A DNA stretch of 64,000 nucleotides from G963663365 sp963663365 (GTDB lineage: Bacteria > Hinthialibacterota > Hinthialibacteria > Hinthialibacterales > G963663365), in assembly GCA_963663365.2 (NCBI GenBank), contig CAXXIH010000008.1, positions 868,001-932,000 of the forward strand, in the 5' to 3' direction. Positions 8,797 to 17,835 of this stretch are shown piece by piece. The notes under the pieces were generated by a model. That model saw only the letters and a list, made by a program, of their open reading frames with translations. It was not told where the DNA came from and did no database searches. Both the position numbers and the translations under genes were made by a program. Position 1 is the stretch's first letter, and every line of letters begins with the position of its first letter.

Positions 8797-11169
8797 CTAT
8801 TGCGCCCAGGGCTTTGGGCCATCGCGAAAATCATCCATCGAAGAAGGATAAGTATGATCCCGCGAGTTCCAAAGCATTTCACCGAAATTGGGACAAGCCG
8901 GTTCGGTCGTTACAATTTCCCACGTTCCGTTGATTCGATTCTTCTTCCAACTCCACCATGATTCAACTTCGGAATTCCTTGGGATACGGGCGAATCCATC
9001 CGCCCCCCAAGGTTCATCCCACATCATGACACCCCGCCAAAATCCTCCCAGTTTCATACGGACGACGCCTTCGGATGCCAACCGGGACGTATCCCAGGCA
9101 TGAATGGTCGCGGCACAATATGGCCTCTCCATACGTTGAAACCACCAAAGCCATGCACGCAAAGCATAATCGCGGTCATAGCCGTTGGGATCGGTATAAT
9201 CCTGCGCATAAAATCCCGCCAATGCGCGAATATCTTCGGCTTCAAATGCCGAGATGAAGTTACGCAAGCTATCTTTGACTTCATCGGCAACCGCGCGGTC
9301 CTTGGAAGGCAATCCAGCCCCTAAATCAAACCACTCCTGATGTTCGGGCCGTGTATCGGCAAAGGCACGCAGGCGGCTTCGGCTTGTTTCACCTTGAGCG
9401 GGAACTTCTACAATCTCGGCAATTCTCGACCACTCCGAATCGAAGACCAAGCAATCCAAAAAGTTAACGCTGCCCTCGTATTTCTCCATGACTGAAGTTT
9501 TCACACGCACCCCGAGCACATTACCTGCCTTAACCGTTACAATTCCTTCGGGTTTTGAGACTTTTTGGAGGATTTCCCAATGAGCCCAGTCCGAACCGAT
9601 GGGGAATTCATCCGCTTTCTTTTCGCCATAGTTCCAAAGACAGATTTCATAGCTTTGCGCGCCGGGCACAGGTTCCCAAGAAAGGCTCACGCGGTCCCCA
9701 TCCCATGCGGCCTGCAATGCTTTGACCGCTTTAGGCGTCTCAATCGAGAAGTCTTGCTTTTCGTATAGATTTTCTTGCGTCTGCATGACATACGTAAAAC
9801 GTCCCACATGCTGCACATAGGCCGCTTCCCGATCCGGTTCGGGATAAAGTCCCTCCAATAATTTCTCATACTCCTCAACAGATCCGCATGCTCCCGGTTC
9901 GATAACACGCTCAAATTTCTTATGAATAGGCTCGGATGTGCCATAAGGCAAAATGGGGATAAAAAACGCGCGGTTTCGGTTCGGAATCAGTTCGTGTTGA
10001 AGCCCCCGCGCATAAACACCATAGGCGGCACGCGCCAAATAGCCTTCTTCGGCCATAAAATCGACATCGCGCAGAATTTGATGAAAATCGGCCAAAGACT
10101 TTGAACGCGGCACTTGATAAGCAAGTTTCGCTTTTTGATAGAGTTCGTCCCGGTCGGCGATCAGCCCCCGGTGAATCACTTCCCGCATAGTGGGCAGAAT
10201 ATCCTCATACCAAACATCCGGACGGGCGTGTTCGAACAAATCCCAGTTCGGCTCAAAACCGTATACAGTGGCGCCCAGCATGGCGGCCTGAAGGATCATG
10301 GGCCGATAGATGCCTTTGGGGAAAACAGGCACCCAATTTTCAGGACAAACACCAAATACCCCCGGCTCAACAAAATTGGCGTTCTGCCACCACCATGACT
10401 GCGGCTCTACTCCCCAATTATCCACAAAATCCGCCATCCACAGGCCCCATGTCGAAGTCTGACGGGGCAAATGCTGCGGACCCAAATGCTCATTTTGTGG
10501 AAGTACATATGCCCGGTATGTCTGCAACGTATCCCGTAATTCTTGTGAAAGTCCATCTGTGGCGACATGCAGCCAACGCAACTGTTGATGTTGCATCGAA
10601 GTGTGGATGCCATGACGAGCAGCCATCTTTGTTAATTCAATCATGTAGCGGATTCGCAAAGGTGTATAAATCTCATGCGCATCCGTCACTTTTGAATAGA
10701 AAGACGTCCGCATCTCGGTCGCCTGAACGGCGACAATCGAATCGAACCGTTCGATTAGCTTTTCGACATATTTCAATGGGAAAGCATATTCCGGATGAGG
10801 ATCGAATACCTGAAGGCACGTGGGCACTCCCGCAGCCTGTAGCTGTTCAAGAATTGCCACAAATCTCTCGTACCGGTGTTCTTGATCCAGATACCGGCAT
10901 TCAATTTGAAAGATGCAATACGGCCGCAAATCTTCGGGCAAATGATTCCAATCGTTAATTATATTCTTAACGTTGACTTCGACCCCGTCGGTATTGCTTC
11001 CCTGCCATATAATCAGAGGATGTTCCCGCGATATCTTCAACCTGGGTGGTTTGGCATCAGCCGGTAATGCGGAAGGCTGGCCATGGGCGATACAACAAAA
11101 GATAAACAGGACGAATCCAAGAGATAAAAAATTCTTGGTCGATTTTCCGGAAAGATTTCTCAGTCTCAT
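8797..11169 (-). CDS. Secreted GH98-like glycoside hydrolase with C-terminal NTF2-like domain
   Basis: 790 residues, signal peptide about 12-31. From residue 45 the sequence reads like the catalytic barrel of glycoside hydrolase family 98: EHPLIIWQ, then LPEDLRPYCIFQIE, then QAAGVPTCLQVF and IVAVQATEMR. Around 500-600 is a fibronectin/Ig-like stretch (VSLSWEPVPGAQSYEICLW). The last 160 residues resemble an NTF2/SnoaL-like fold (AFEAEDIRALAGFYAQDY then DRDYAL), a pattern that recurs in the giant protein at 19298-26617. GH98 enzymes are endo-beta-galactosidases acting on blood-group or xylan-like glycans; the actual substrate here cannot be told. The YfhO gene lies 24 bp upstream. Confidence 0.62.
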   Translation of the reverse strand: MRLRNLSGKSTKNFLSLGFVLFIFCCIAHGQPSALPADAKPPRLKISREHPLIIWQGSNTDGVEVNVKNIINDWNHLPEDLRPYCIFQIECRYLDQEHRYERFVAILEQLQAAGVPTCLQVFDPHPEYAFPLKYVEKLIERFDSIVAVQATEMRTSFYSKVTDAHEIYTPLRIRYMIELTKMAARHGIHTSMQHQQLRWLHVATDGLSQELRDTLQTYRAYVLPQNEHLGPQHLPRQTSTWGLWMADFVDNWGVEPQSWWWQNANFVEPGVFGVCPENWVPVFPKGIYRPMILQAAMLGATVYGFEPNWDLFEHARPDVWYEDILPTMREVIHRGLIADRDELYQKAKLAYQVPRSKSLADFHQILRDVDFMAEEGYLARAAYGVYARGLQHELIPNRNRAFFIPILPYGTSEPIHKKFERVIEPGACGSVEEYEKLLEGLYPEPDREAAYVQHVGRFTYVMQTQENLYEKQDFSIETPKAVKALQAAWDGDRVSLSWEPVPGAQSYEICLWNYGEKKADEFPIGSDWAHWEILQKVSKPEGIVTVKAGNVLGVRVKTSVMEKYEGSVNFLDCLVFDSEWSRIAEIVEVPAQGETSRSRLRAFADTRPEHQEWFDLGAGLPSKDRAVADEVKDSLRNFISAFEAEDIRALAGFYAQDYTDPNGYDRDYALRAWLWWFQRMERPYCAATIHAWDTSRLASEGVVRMKLGGFWRGVMMWDEPWGADGFARIPRNSEVESWWSWKKNRINGTWEIVTTEPACPNFGEMLWNSRDHTYPSSMDDFRDGPKPWAQ

Positions 11170-11193
11170 AGAAACGATCTCAATCCTTCAATT

Positions 11194-14100
11194 TTAGACT
11201 CGTATTACCCGCCCCGACTTCCTGGCCAGAATCATATAAACAACCAAACCGAGGAAGACAAGCAATGCCCCCGCACTCAAGGCCCCTCCTTGAGCGGCGC
11301 CCGGCAAATGATACGTAAACACGACTTCGTGATAGCCCGGTTCAAGCCGGACCGAACGGAAATAGCGGAAAGCCCGATAAATGGGGACATCTTCACCATC
11401 CACACTGGCCTTCCAGCCGGGAGCGAAACGTTCCGAAGTCACCAACCAGCCGGAGTTCGCCGCCCATCCGGTGCAGACGACACGATTAGGGCCGGCCATT
11501 TGGAAAGACCAATCCATATTTTCCTCATGCGGAAGCACATCAGAGCTAGTCCCTTCAGTTAAGGGATACCTCTTCGGCTTCGGCGCGGATTTCAATTTTT
11601 CGAATAGATTCTGCTCGTGCTCAGCTGGTGACGGCAGAAAGCCGGATTGCAAAATCAGTTCTTGTGTCTTTAGCTCTTCAGAGACATCCGTAACACGTGG
11701 TTCATCGGCATCTTCCGCGTTCACAAGCATTAACGCTGAAGATTTTGTCGATGCTACCTCAATCGCTGTTCCGGGTGGTGCGCCGACAAAGCCCACAAAC
11801 GCATGAGACCAGCGGTATCTTTTACGCATATCAATTTCCAGGCCGATTGACCGCATTGCCTCAACTGTTTCGGCCTGCAAAATATTGGCGGCTTCATCGC
11901 GAATTGCGCCGGCAATTAGAGTCCCTTGTGGAAACGATTGCAAGAATTCCGACATAGCCCGGTTGGCTGGCGCGCCTGGCAGCACCCCGATTGTCTGCGG
12001 ATCATAATCGCTGATAATTTTGAAGACACGGCTGTCGATAACGCTCCACGTAACCGGATCGACGGCAACCAGATTATAGCCGGGTTCATTTAACGCCGTT
12101 TCGATCCCACCGACAACAATGGACGCCGAATCTTGGGGCGCTGAGCCGATGCCCGAATGTGGTGCGCTATAAATTTCTATCGGCACAGTAAAAGTTACAT
12201 TTCCAACTTGGTAGTTCAGCGGAAACCGTGCCGGACGTTTGGATTCCATCAATTTATTCCATTCCTGCCTTGTAACTCCTGCTGCGGGCACAAAACGGGT
12301 TTTGGCGGGCTCCATTTGTTCAGGTGCGTCAAGCACCATCCCTTGGTCCGTAACAAGAAACATAGCCTCGGTAGCCGAGGCCACTTCACAGGCCATTCCC
12401 GGTGAGGCCCCCTTGCTACCAATTACGATATGCGCAATTCCATCTTGACGCCGCAAGTCCAACGCCGCTCCGCACGAACGCAAAGCCTTTAGAGCCGGTT
12501 CCATGATGATATTGGTAGTCTGGTGCCGATTGGCAATAATCACGGCACATTCCGGGGGGAGCAAATCAACAAAAGCTGCCAGGCGGCGATTGACAGGCAT
12601 TTGCGGATCAATCTGCATAACACCATCAATCGCAACGTAATCGTCGAGAAGATTGAAAGAATCCTTAGCGATCACCTCGCCGCTGGAAGGATCGATTGCG
12701 ACGATATTGTAGCCCGGACGGTTGGGACTGATTTGCTTGCCGCGCCAATAGATCAATGCCTGTTGGCGTACACCATGCAGCGCTCCACTATGTACGAGCA
12801 ACGTGCCCGAGAGTTCCACATCCGTTTTGCCAACACACCAGACTGGAGCTTCCTGAACTGTTTCGGGTACGTCCGAATCGAAAAAGATTGCGACATTATC
12901 CTTGGGAAAATCCTGCACGGACAACAAATCAATACCCAAGGATTGGGCAGGCAGAAGTTCGGGAGTAAGAATTAAGGAATCAGCATAGAACCGTGCTCTT
13001 GAAAGTGGATTTGTATGCTCCCAAAGATAGATGCCACGTTCGGTCCATGGTCCTTCCCTTAGTGCCCACGGCCAACTCAAACCGGGCTTATCATTCAAAA
13101 TGAATTGGACTCCTAAAAGTTCCAGGAGCATATGATTGGTCTGGGGATATTGAACAGCCGATGCAACTGTCGTCTCTATCGTCTCCAGTGGTTTCAGCGG
13201 CGACTCTCCATCGACTTCTTCAAAATCGAACACTGCGCCGGAATACAGTCCACGTTCAAGACCTTCATACAGAAAAATTTTCGTGCGGTAAGGCTCAGAA
13301 GCGGATGTGAGTTCTTTGACAACATCGTCTTTCACAAATCCACCCGGTCCTTCACGAAGGTCAGCCTTGGGAGCATGCGCAGTCAAATCGAACCAAAGCA
13401 GGAGCCCCAATCCCAAGCAGAGGATTCCATTATCAACTCTGCGGGCATCACGCAGCCACACCAGCAACGCGAATAAGACTGTAAAAATGCCGGCCATGAA
13501 CAACGAACTCAAAAAGGAATCGGCCGATTCAGAAGCACCGCCGGAAGAAATCCGCATAGCGGCCATAATCAGGATCAAGAACAGAAGCGCGGCAGCCCAA
13601 ACACCACCGGCAATCAAAATCCATTTGGGCCACGGCGATCCCGATTTGCGCTCACGGAGATAATCGATTCCCTTCCCTGCGGCCAAATGCAGCGGCAAAG
13701 CAACAATACCCATCCACCGGCTGGCGGCCCGCACCGATGAGAGCCAGGGAGTTAAGACATAAAGAAAATCATGCAATCGCGTCAACGGCCCGAATGATAA
13801 AAGCACTCCGGCGGCGGCCACGATTAACATCGCCTCGGATGCGCCTCCACGCCGTAGACATGCCAGCGACAATACGGCCAAAAAGAGGGTGACGATTCCT
13901 ACATAAAAAATCTCGACACCCCAGTCTTCAGAGACCTGCAGACCGCCCGATTCTTGCGGAACAGGCGGTATCTGTTCGGGAAAAGCAAGATCAAAAAGTT
14001 CTTCGGGCTCCAGCGCCAATGTGGCGGAATCCTCATAAGAGGCCCCCGTACGCTCGCCTTGGGATACCAACCCAAGAAAGGGCATCCACATTGCGGCGCT

Positions 14101-14928
14101 TAATAGGAACGCCAAAAGAGCTGCCGCGCCAAAGCCCAACAATGGCTTTCCATAAACCGCGAAAGGCTTTGGCTCAACCGGCGAATTCGAATCGTTATCG
14201 CTATCCGTGGCCCGTACAATCCCGCCCCGCCAGGCAAAATGAATCGTCCTTAGGGACAAGGCCAACAAGACATAAAAGGCCATCTGCGGGTGCCCGGCGG
14301 CAAGCAGACAGAAAAGTGAACCGGCCAATAGCAGAAGGTCTTGCAGTCTGCGGCGGCCTAGATACCCCTCCAAAGCCCACCAGGCCCAGGGATACCAGGC
14401 CATAACCTCAATCAGGCTGACATATTGCCTTTTGGCAATCAAAAAGCCCGTGCAGGCAAAACAGAGCCCCGTTATAACGGCAGCGGAATTGGAAAGTCCT
14501 AGACGTTTGCCCAGCCGCGCACAACCCCACCCCGCAAAAACCAAGTGAAAGGCCAGAAACCATTCAAAAACCAAATAGGGAAAACGCCCATCCTGCCAAA
14601 AGAACAACAAAGCCAGGTTTAATGGGTAAAGCGGGGAGACTTCGCAATTGGCCATGCCCCCCGGCCATCCGGCCAATTGGTCCATGCTCCAAGCGGGCCA
14701 ATGCCCTTGAAGCAATTCACGCAAAAACTCGACACGGGCGGGATAATCCTTGGTGACGATATCGCCCGCCAGGTGCATTTCATCCCCATAGCGGGCCATA
14801 AAGACCTGCCAGTGCACAAGCACAACCGCCGCTAACAAAAACGGCAATAGCATGAGTTCCAAACGGCTAAAAACCGACTTGGGCCGTGACGAGTTCGGAT
14901 TTTTGGATTTATTCCGCTTAGGAGACAT
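11194..14928 (-). CDS. YfhO-type polytopic membrane protein with two inserted ILEI/FAM3-like domains
   Basis: 1244 residues. After a lysine-rich cytosolic start comes a GT-C-like multispan region (about 24-560) with the first-loop acidic segment DIVTKDYPARVEFLRELLQG typical of YfhO. The extracytoplasmic part (about 560-1210) includes two repeats, about 732-850 and 945-1060, each with the ILEI/FAM3 layout: GYNIVAIDP or GYNLVAVDP, a loop, an FVDLLPPECAVIIA or FLQSFPQGTLIAGA strand, a helix with ALKALRSCG or AVEAMRSIG, then IGSKGASPG or GFVGAPPG. The C-terminus has VTSERFAPGWKASVDG, a YfhO hallmark, and a last helix. YfhO proteins modify cell-surface polymers by glycosylation (for example lipoteichoic acid in Gram-positives). 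It lies 92 bp after the Wzz-type gene. Confidence 0.8.
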   Translation of the reverse strand: MSPKRNKSKNPNSSRPKSVFSRLELMLLPFLLAAVVLVHWQVFMARYGDEMHLAGDIVTKDYPARVEFLRELLQGHWPAWSMDQLAGWPGGMANCEVSPLYPLNLALLFFWQDGRFPYLVFEWFLAFHLVFAGWGCARLGKRLGLSNSAAVITGLCFACTGFLIAKRQYVSLIEVMAWYPWAWWALEGYLGRRRLQDLLLLAGSLFCLLAAGHPQMAFYVLLALSLRTIHFAWRGGIVRATDSDNDSNSPVEPKPFAVYGKPLLGFGAAALLAFLLSAAMWMPFLGLVSQGERTGASYEDSATLALEPEELFDLAFPEQIPPVPQESGGLQVSEDWGVEIFYVGIVTLFLAVLSLACLRRGGASEAMLIVAAAGVLLSFGPLTRLHDFLYVLTPWLSSVRAASRWMGIVALPLHLAAGKGIDYLRERKSGSPWPKWILIAGGVWAAALLFLILIMAAMRISSGGASESADSFLSSLFMAGIFTVLFALLVWLRDARRVDNGILCLGLGLLLWFDLTAHAPKADLREGPGGFVKDDVVKELTSASEPYRTKIFLYEGLERGLYSGAVFDFEEVDGESPLKPLETIETTVASAVQYPQTNHMLLELLGVQFILNDKPGLSWPWALREGPWTERGIYLWEHTNPLSRARFYADSLILTPELLPAQSLGIDLLSVQDFPKDNVAIFFDSDVPETVQEAPVWCVGKTDVELSGTLLVHSGALHGVRQQALIYWRGKQISPNRPGYNIVAIDPSSGEVIAKDSFNLLDDYVAIDGVMQIDPQMPVNRRLAAFVDLLPPECAVIIANRHQTTNIIMEPALKALRSCGAALDLRRQDGIAHIVIGSKGASPGMACEVASATEAMFLVTDQGMVLDAPEQMEPAKTRFVPAAGVTRQEWNKLMESKRPARFPLNYQVGNVTFTVPIEIYSAPHSGIGSAPQDSASIVVGGIETALNEPGYNLVAVDPVTWSVIDSRVFKIISDYDPQTIGVLPGAPANRAMSEFLQSFPQGTLIAGAIRDEAANILQAETVEAMRSIGLEIDMRKRYRWSHAFVGFVGAPPGTAIEVASTKSSALMLVNAEDADEPRVTDVSEELKTQELILQSGFLPSPAEHEQNLFEKLKSAPKPKRYPLTEGTSSDVLPHEENMDWSFQMAGPNRVVCTGWAANSGWLVTSERFAPGWKASVDGEDVPIYRAFRYFRSVRLEPGYHEVVFTYHLPGAAQGGALSAGALLVFLGLVVYMILARKSGRVIRV

Positions 14929-15020
14929 GCGGGAAGTTTACCGCAGGCAGGCGCATGTGTCCCGCTGGAGGAGCAGATACAGTCTCAACAGCACAAGATT
15001 CCCGGACTTCGAACGATTGA

Positions 15021-16292
15021 TCACGCAACAGGGGCGGGGCGGTCCACAATAAGATTGTGCAAATCGCGAAGTATAAAATAGGCCAAAGCCAAAAGGAATG
15101 TCATCGTCCCAGCCACACCGGCGATTACGAGGCGTTTCGGCGATTCAGCCTCATCATCGGCAACCGCTGCATTGAGTACCTGCAACACAACCCGGTTTGA
15201 AGATACCGTTGCCTCAGCCCAACCCTCTTCTTTGTCAATTCCACTTTGGATTTCGAGGCTCAATATCCATTCTGAACGGGCCACATCTTCTTCCATCTCC
15301 CATTCAATTCGCTTTTGTTCTAGTTCCTTGATCTCCTGCTCCAACAGAGGAAGTTCTTCAACAATTTTGTCATATTTTGCCCGGTCGCCATCGAGTTGGG
15401 CCTTTAAACCTTTGAGCTGAGCCGTCAATTGCAGATAGGCATCATTCACGGCTTCACTTGTAACAGTCGCTTTCAAAATCCCTGCAGCCGATGCATTGGG
15501 ATTCTTTTCCCGGAGCGATTCCATCAGAACGGGATTCTCAATTAAGCTGTTTTGGAGAGGTACTGTCGGTATCATTTCCGACAATGCGGCCTGCAACGAT
15601 TGAATGCGCGCTCCCAGTTCCAGTTGAGAAATCTCCAAATTGGATTTTTCCGCGCGGCGAAGTTCCATCGTGCTCAGTTTTTGGCCGATCTCTTTGACAA
15701 GAATCTCCATTTTGTGTGTCTTCTGCAGTTCCAAATACTTCTGCCGTAAATCGCGAGTGGTCTCATGCCGGTCGGAGAGGATATTGATAAATTTATTTGT
15801 CGAGCGTTGCGCCTCTTCCAGTTCAAGATCATCGTTTAGTTTTACCGCCTGCTCGGCTAAGGCATTGCAGACATCGGCAGCCAGTTGCGGATCTTCACGC
15901 AGTTCCACATAGATTTGAATGATCGGCGTTTCCCCCACGCGGTCCACGCTGACACGTGTCGCCAGATCTTTGGCTTTTTCCATATTATAAGGAGCGTCTT
16001 TAAGTTGCGGGAACTTTTCCAGCACCTTTAGCAATTGAGGCTCGCCGGTAATGAAGTGCTCATACGTCTCCACAGACACCAACTTTTCGCGGGCCATGCT
16101 GCGTGTCCCAATATAAGAAGGTTTGACATGCAGCTGCGCCCATGCACCATAGCGGTCCGGTAAGAGCTGGCTGGCCGCAAAAGCAAGAGCCGCCGCCGCA
16201 AAGGCCAGTCCGAAGATTTTTCGGCTGCGATCCCAAATTACCTGTACAACCGCGCCTAAGTTGATCTCACGATCGGTTGTCTGTGGATTCAC
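15021..16292 (-). CDS. Wzz/GumC-type polysaccharide chain-length or export protein
   Basis: 423 residues from the GTG at 16292. An ATG 51 bp upstream would overlap the foldase gene, whereas TAGGAGAAG sits at proper spacing before the GTG. Two transmembrane helices (about 21-40 and 388-410) flank a periplasmic coiled-coil domain of about 340 residues with long heptad stretches (about 155-210 and 285-335). This is the polysaccharide co-polymerase layout (Wzz domain, GNVR-like end). No C-terminal tyrosine kinase domain is present. It would set chain length or aid export of a surface polysaccharide. The foldase gene stops 10 bp upstream, so the two are probably co-transcribed. Confidence 0.82.
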   Translation of the reverse strand: MNPQTTDREINLGAVVQVIWDRSRKIFGLAFAAAALAFAASQLLPDRYGAWAQLHVKPSYIGTRSMAREKLVSVETYEHFITGEPQLLKVLEKFPQLKDAPYNMEKAKDLATRVSVDRVGETPIIQIYVELREDPQLAADVCNALAEQAVKLNDDLELEEAQRSTNKFINILSDRHETTRDLRQKYLELQKTHKMEILVKEIGQKLSTMELRRAEKSNLEISQLELGARIQSLQAALSEMIPTVPLQNSLIENPVLMESLREKNPNASAAGILKATVTSEAVNDAYLQLTAQLKGLKAQLDGDRAKYDKIVEELPLLEQEIKELEQKRIEWEMEEDVARSEWILSLEIQSGIDKEEGWAEATVSSNRVVLQVLNAAVADDEAESPKRLVIAGVAGTMTFLLALAYFILRDLHNLIVDRPAPVA

Positions 16293-16302
16293 GTATCTTC
16301 TC

Positions 16303-17754
16303 CTAAGAATTATCGCGCGGTTCTTCGCCCGCACTTTGGGCAATATCGAGTTCGAGTAAGGGTACGATCAGATCTTCACGGATCATGACATCATATTTAT
16401 CCAGCAGGGCCTGTTTCCAAGCCGTATACCTTTCCTCTTGAATCAAATGAGGAACTTGTTGCTGCACAGCTTCATCGTCGAAGGGTATCACAAATTCAGG
16501 CTGTTGCCTCCGAATAAACATGAAACCGTATCCGGTATGTGTACGAGCCACGGGGGATAGTTCACCCGGCTGCGGGTGGCGGATCTCCTCCATAAATTCG
16601 GCCCCGAAATTCGCTTCAGGACTCATGGTTCCATGAACATTGTAGATATTCACATTGCCAAGGTTTTTGGTAACAAGTTCGTCTTCCGAGTATTTGGCAA
16701 TCATGGGTTGAAACAGCAATTCTTTGGATTTGACATCCGTCCCGGAAGAGATCAGTCCAGCGGCCTGTTCGCGATATTCTTCGGCTAGTTTCTTGGCTTC
16801 TTCCTCACTACGGCCCACAAAGCAGGTTTTGATTTTATCTCCGAGCGATTCCTCGGCTCCGGCTTCCAAGATTTCTTCATTTAAATCCAACGCCAACGGG
16901 GCCAATTCGACCGCCCCTTCCCTTAGAACATCGTAGATACGATTGTCCCAGAGTTTGGGCGCTGGAGCCAAAATAAACGCAAAAGCCCCATCTTGAAGAT
17001 TCTTAGCCGCCTCGATGGCGTTTTCAGGGGTCTTTTCGCCTTCTATTTTCTTTACGGTATACACAACCAGCCGAACAAGATTTTTGACAACGCCGGCCGG
17101 GGGCTCATGTCTCGCTTCGATCAGGAAACGACGCCCCTCGGTATAGTGCGGTTTTGTAAAAAGCGATTTGGTATTGGCATCATAAAAAGCGCGCTTATCC
17201 TCATCGGTGATTGATTCCCAGATTTCTTTCTGTATTTGTTTGGTGATCTCTTGCACGGTGAGCTGGTTCGAAATCAGCATCCGTAGATGGGAGCCGGTCA
17301 CACCGTGGACCATATTATTGAAGTGCTCTTCATTCCTGGCCGAGCTTTTTAGTTGTGCCAACGCCTGTTCAACATCCTCCTCGGAGGTCTCTATTCCCTG
17401 TTCTTTGCTTACTTCGACCATCAATGCATTGAGAACCACCTGCCGCAGTTGGCTTTGCATCTGCTCCGCAATCAGCGGGGTTTTGTCAGGGTTTTTTGCA
17501 AGATACTGTCCCCATGGAATGGCTCCAACTCCGAGGCTGTCCCGGATTTGCCCGTAACTCACAAATCCGCTCGACCAAGAGGCCACGATTGTATCGCCGG
17601 GATTGTTCTCATTGATCTGGCCGATAGCCGGTTGCGAAACATCTTCAGATACAGGTTGCTTATCGCCGCAGCCTCCAAAGATTCCCAGCAAAACACTCAA
17701 AACAACGCAAAATAGACCGGTCTCTTTACTGAGCCGGTGATCGAGAAACGACAT
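16303..17754 (-). CDS. SurA/PpiC-like peptidyl-prolyl isomerase lipoprotein
   Basis: 483 residues from the ATG at 17754, which follows TAGGAAAG; an ATG at 17814 is in frame but poorly placed. The signal ends in a lipobox-like LLGIFGGC (Cys about 29). A SurA_N-like helical region (about 75-185, QLRQVVLNALMVEVSKEQGI) precedes a parvulin-like section, with THTGYGFMFIRRQQPEFVIPF near 420-440 matching the last strands of PpiC rotamase domains. Such lipoproteins fold outer-membrane or secreted proteins. The direct neighbour is the Wzz-type gene (10 bp), so it may serve assembly of the polysaccharide or secretion apparatus. Catalytic competence cannot be judged by eye. Confidence 0.72.
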   Translation of the reverse strand: MSFLDHRLSKETGLFCVVLSVLLGIFGGCGDKQPVSEDVSQPAIGQINENNPGDTIVASWSSGFVSYGQIRDSLGVGAIPWGQYLAKNPDKTPLIAEQMQSQLRQVVLNALMVEVSKEQGIETSEEDVEQALAQLKSSARNEEHFNNMVHGVTGSHLRMLISNQLTVQEITKQIQKEIWESITDEDKRAFYDANTKSLFTKPHYTEGRRFLIEARHEPPAGVVKNLVRLVVYTVKKIEGEKTPENAIEAAKNLQDGAFAFILAPAPKLWDNRIYDVLREGAVELAPLALDLNEEILEAGAEESLGDKIKTCFVGRSEEEAKKLAEEYREQAAGLISSGTDVKSKELLFQPMIAKYSEDELVTKNLGNVNIYNVHGTMSPEANFGAEFMEEIRHPQPGELSPVARTHTGYGFMFIRRQQPEFVIPFDDEAVQQQVPHLIQEERYTAWKQALLDKYDVMIREDLIVPLLELDIAQSAGEEPRDNS

Positions 17755-17835
17755 GTTGACTTTCCTATTATAGGAATTAGCGATGCACACTGCGCGAAAC
17801 ACAGAATGCACCATTACACGAGAAAAGGATTATCG

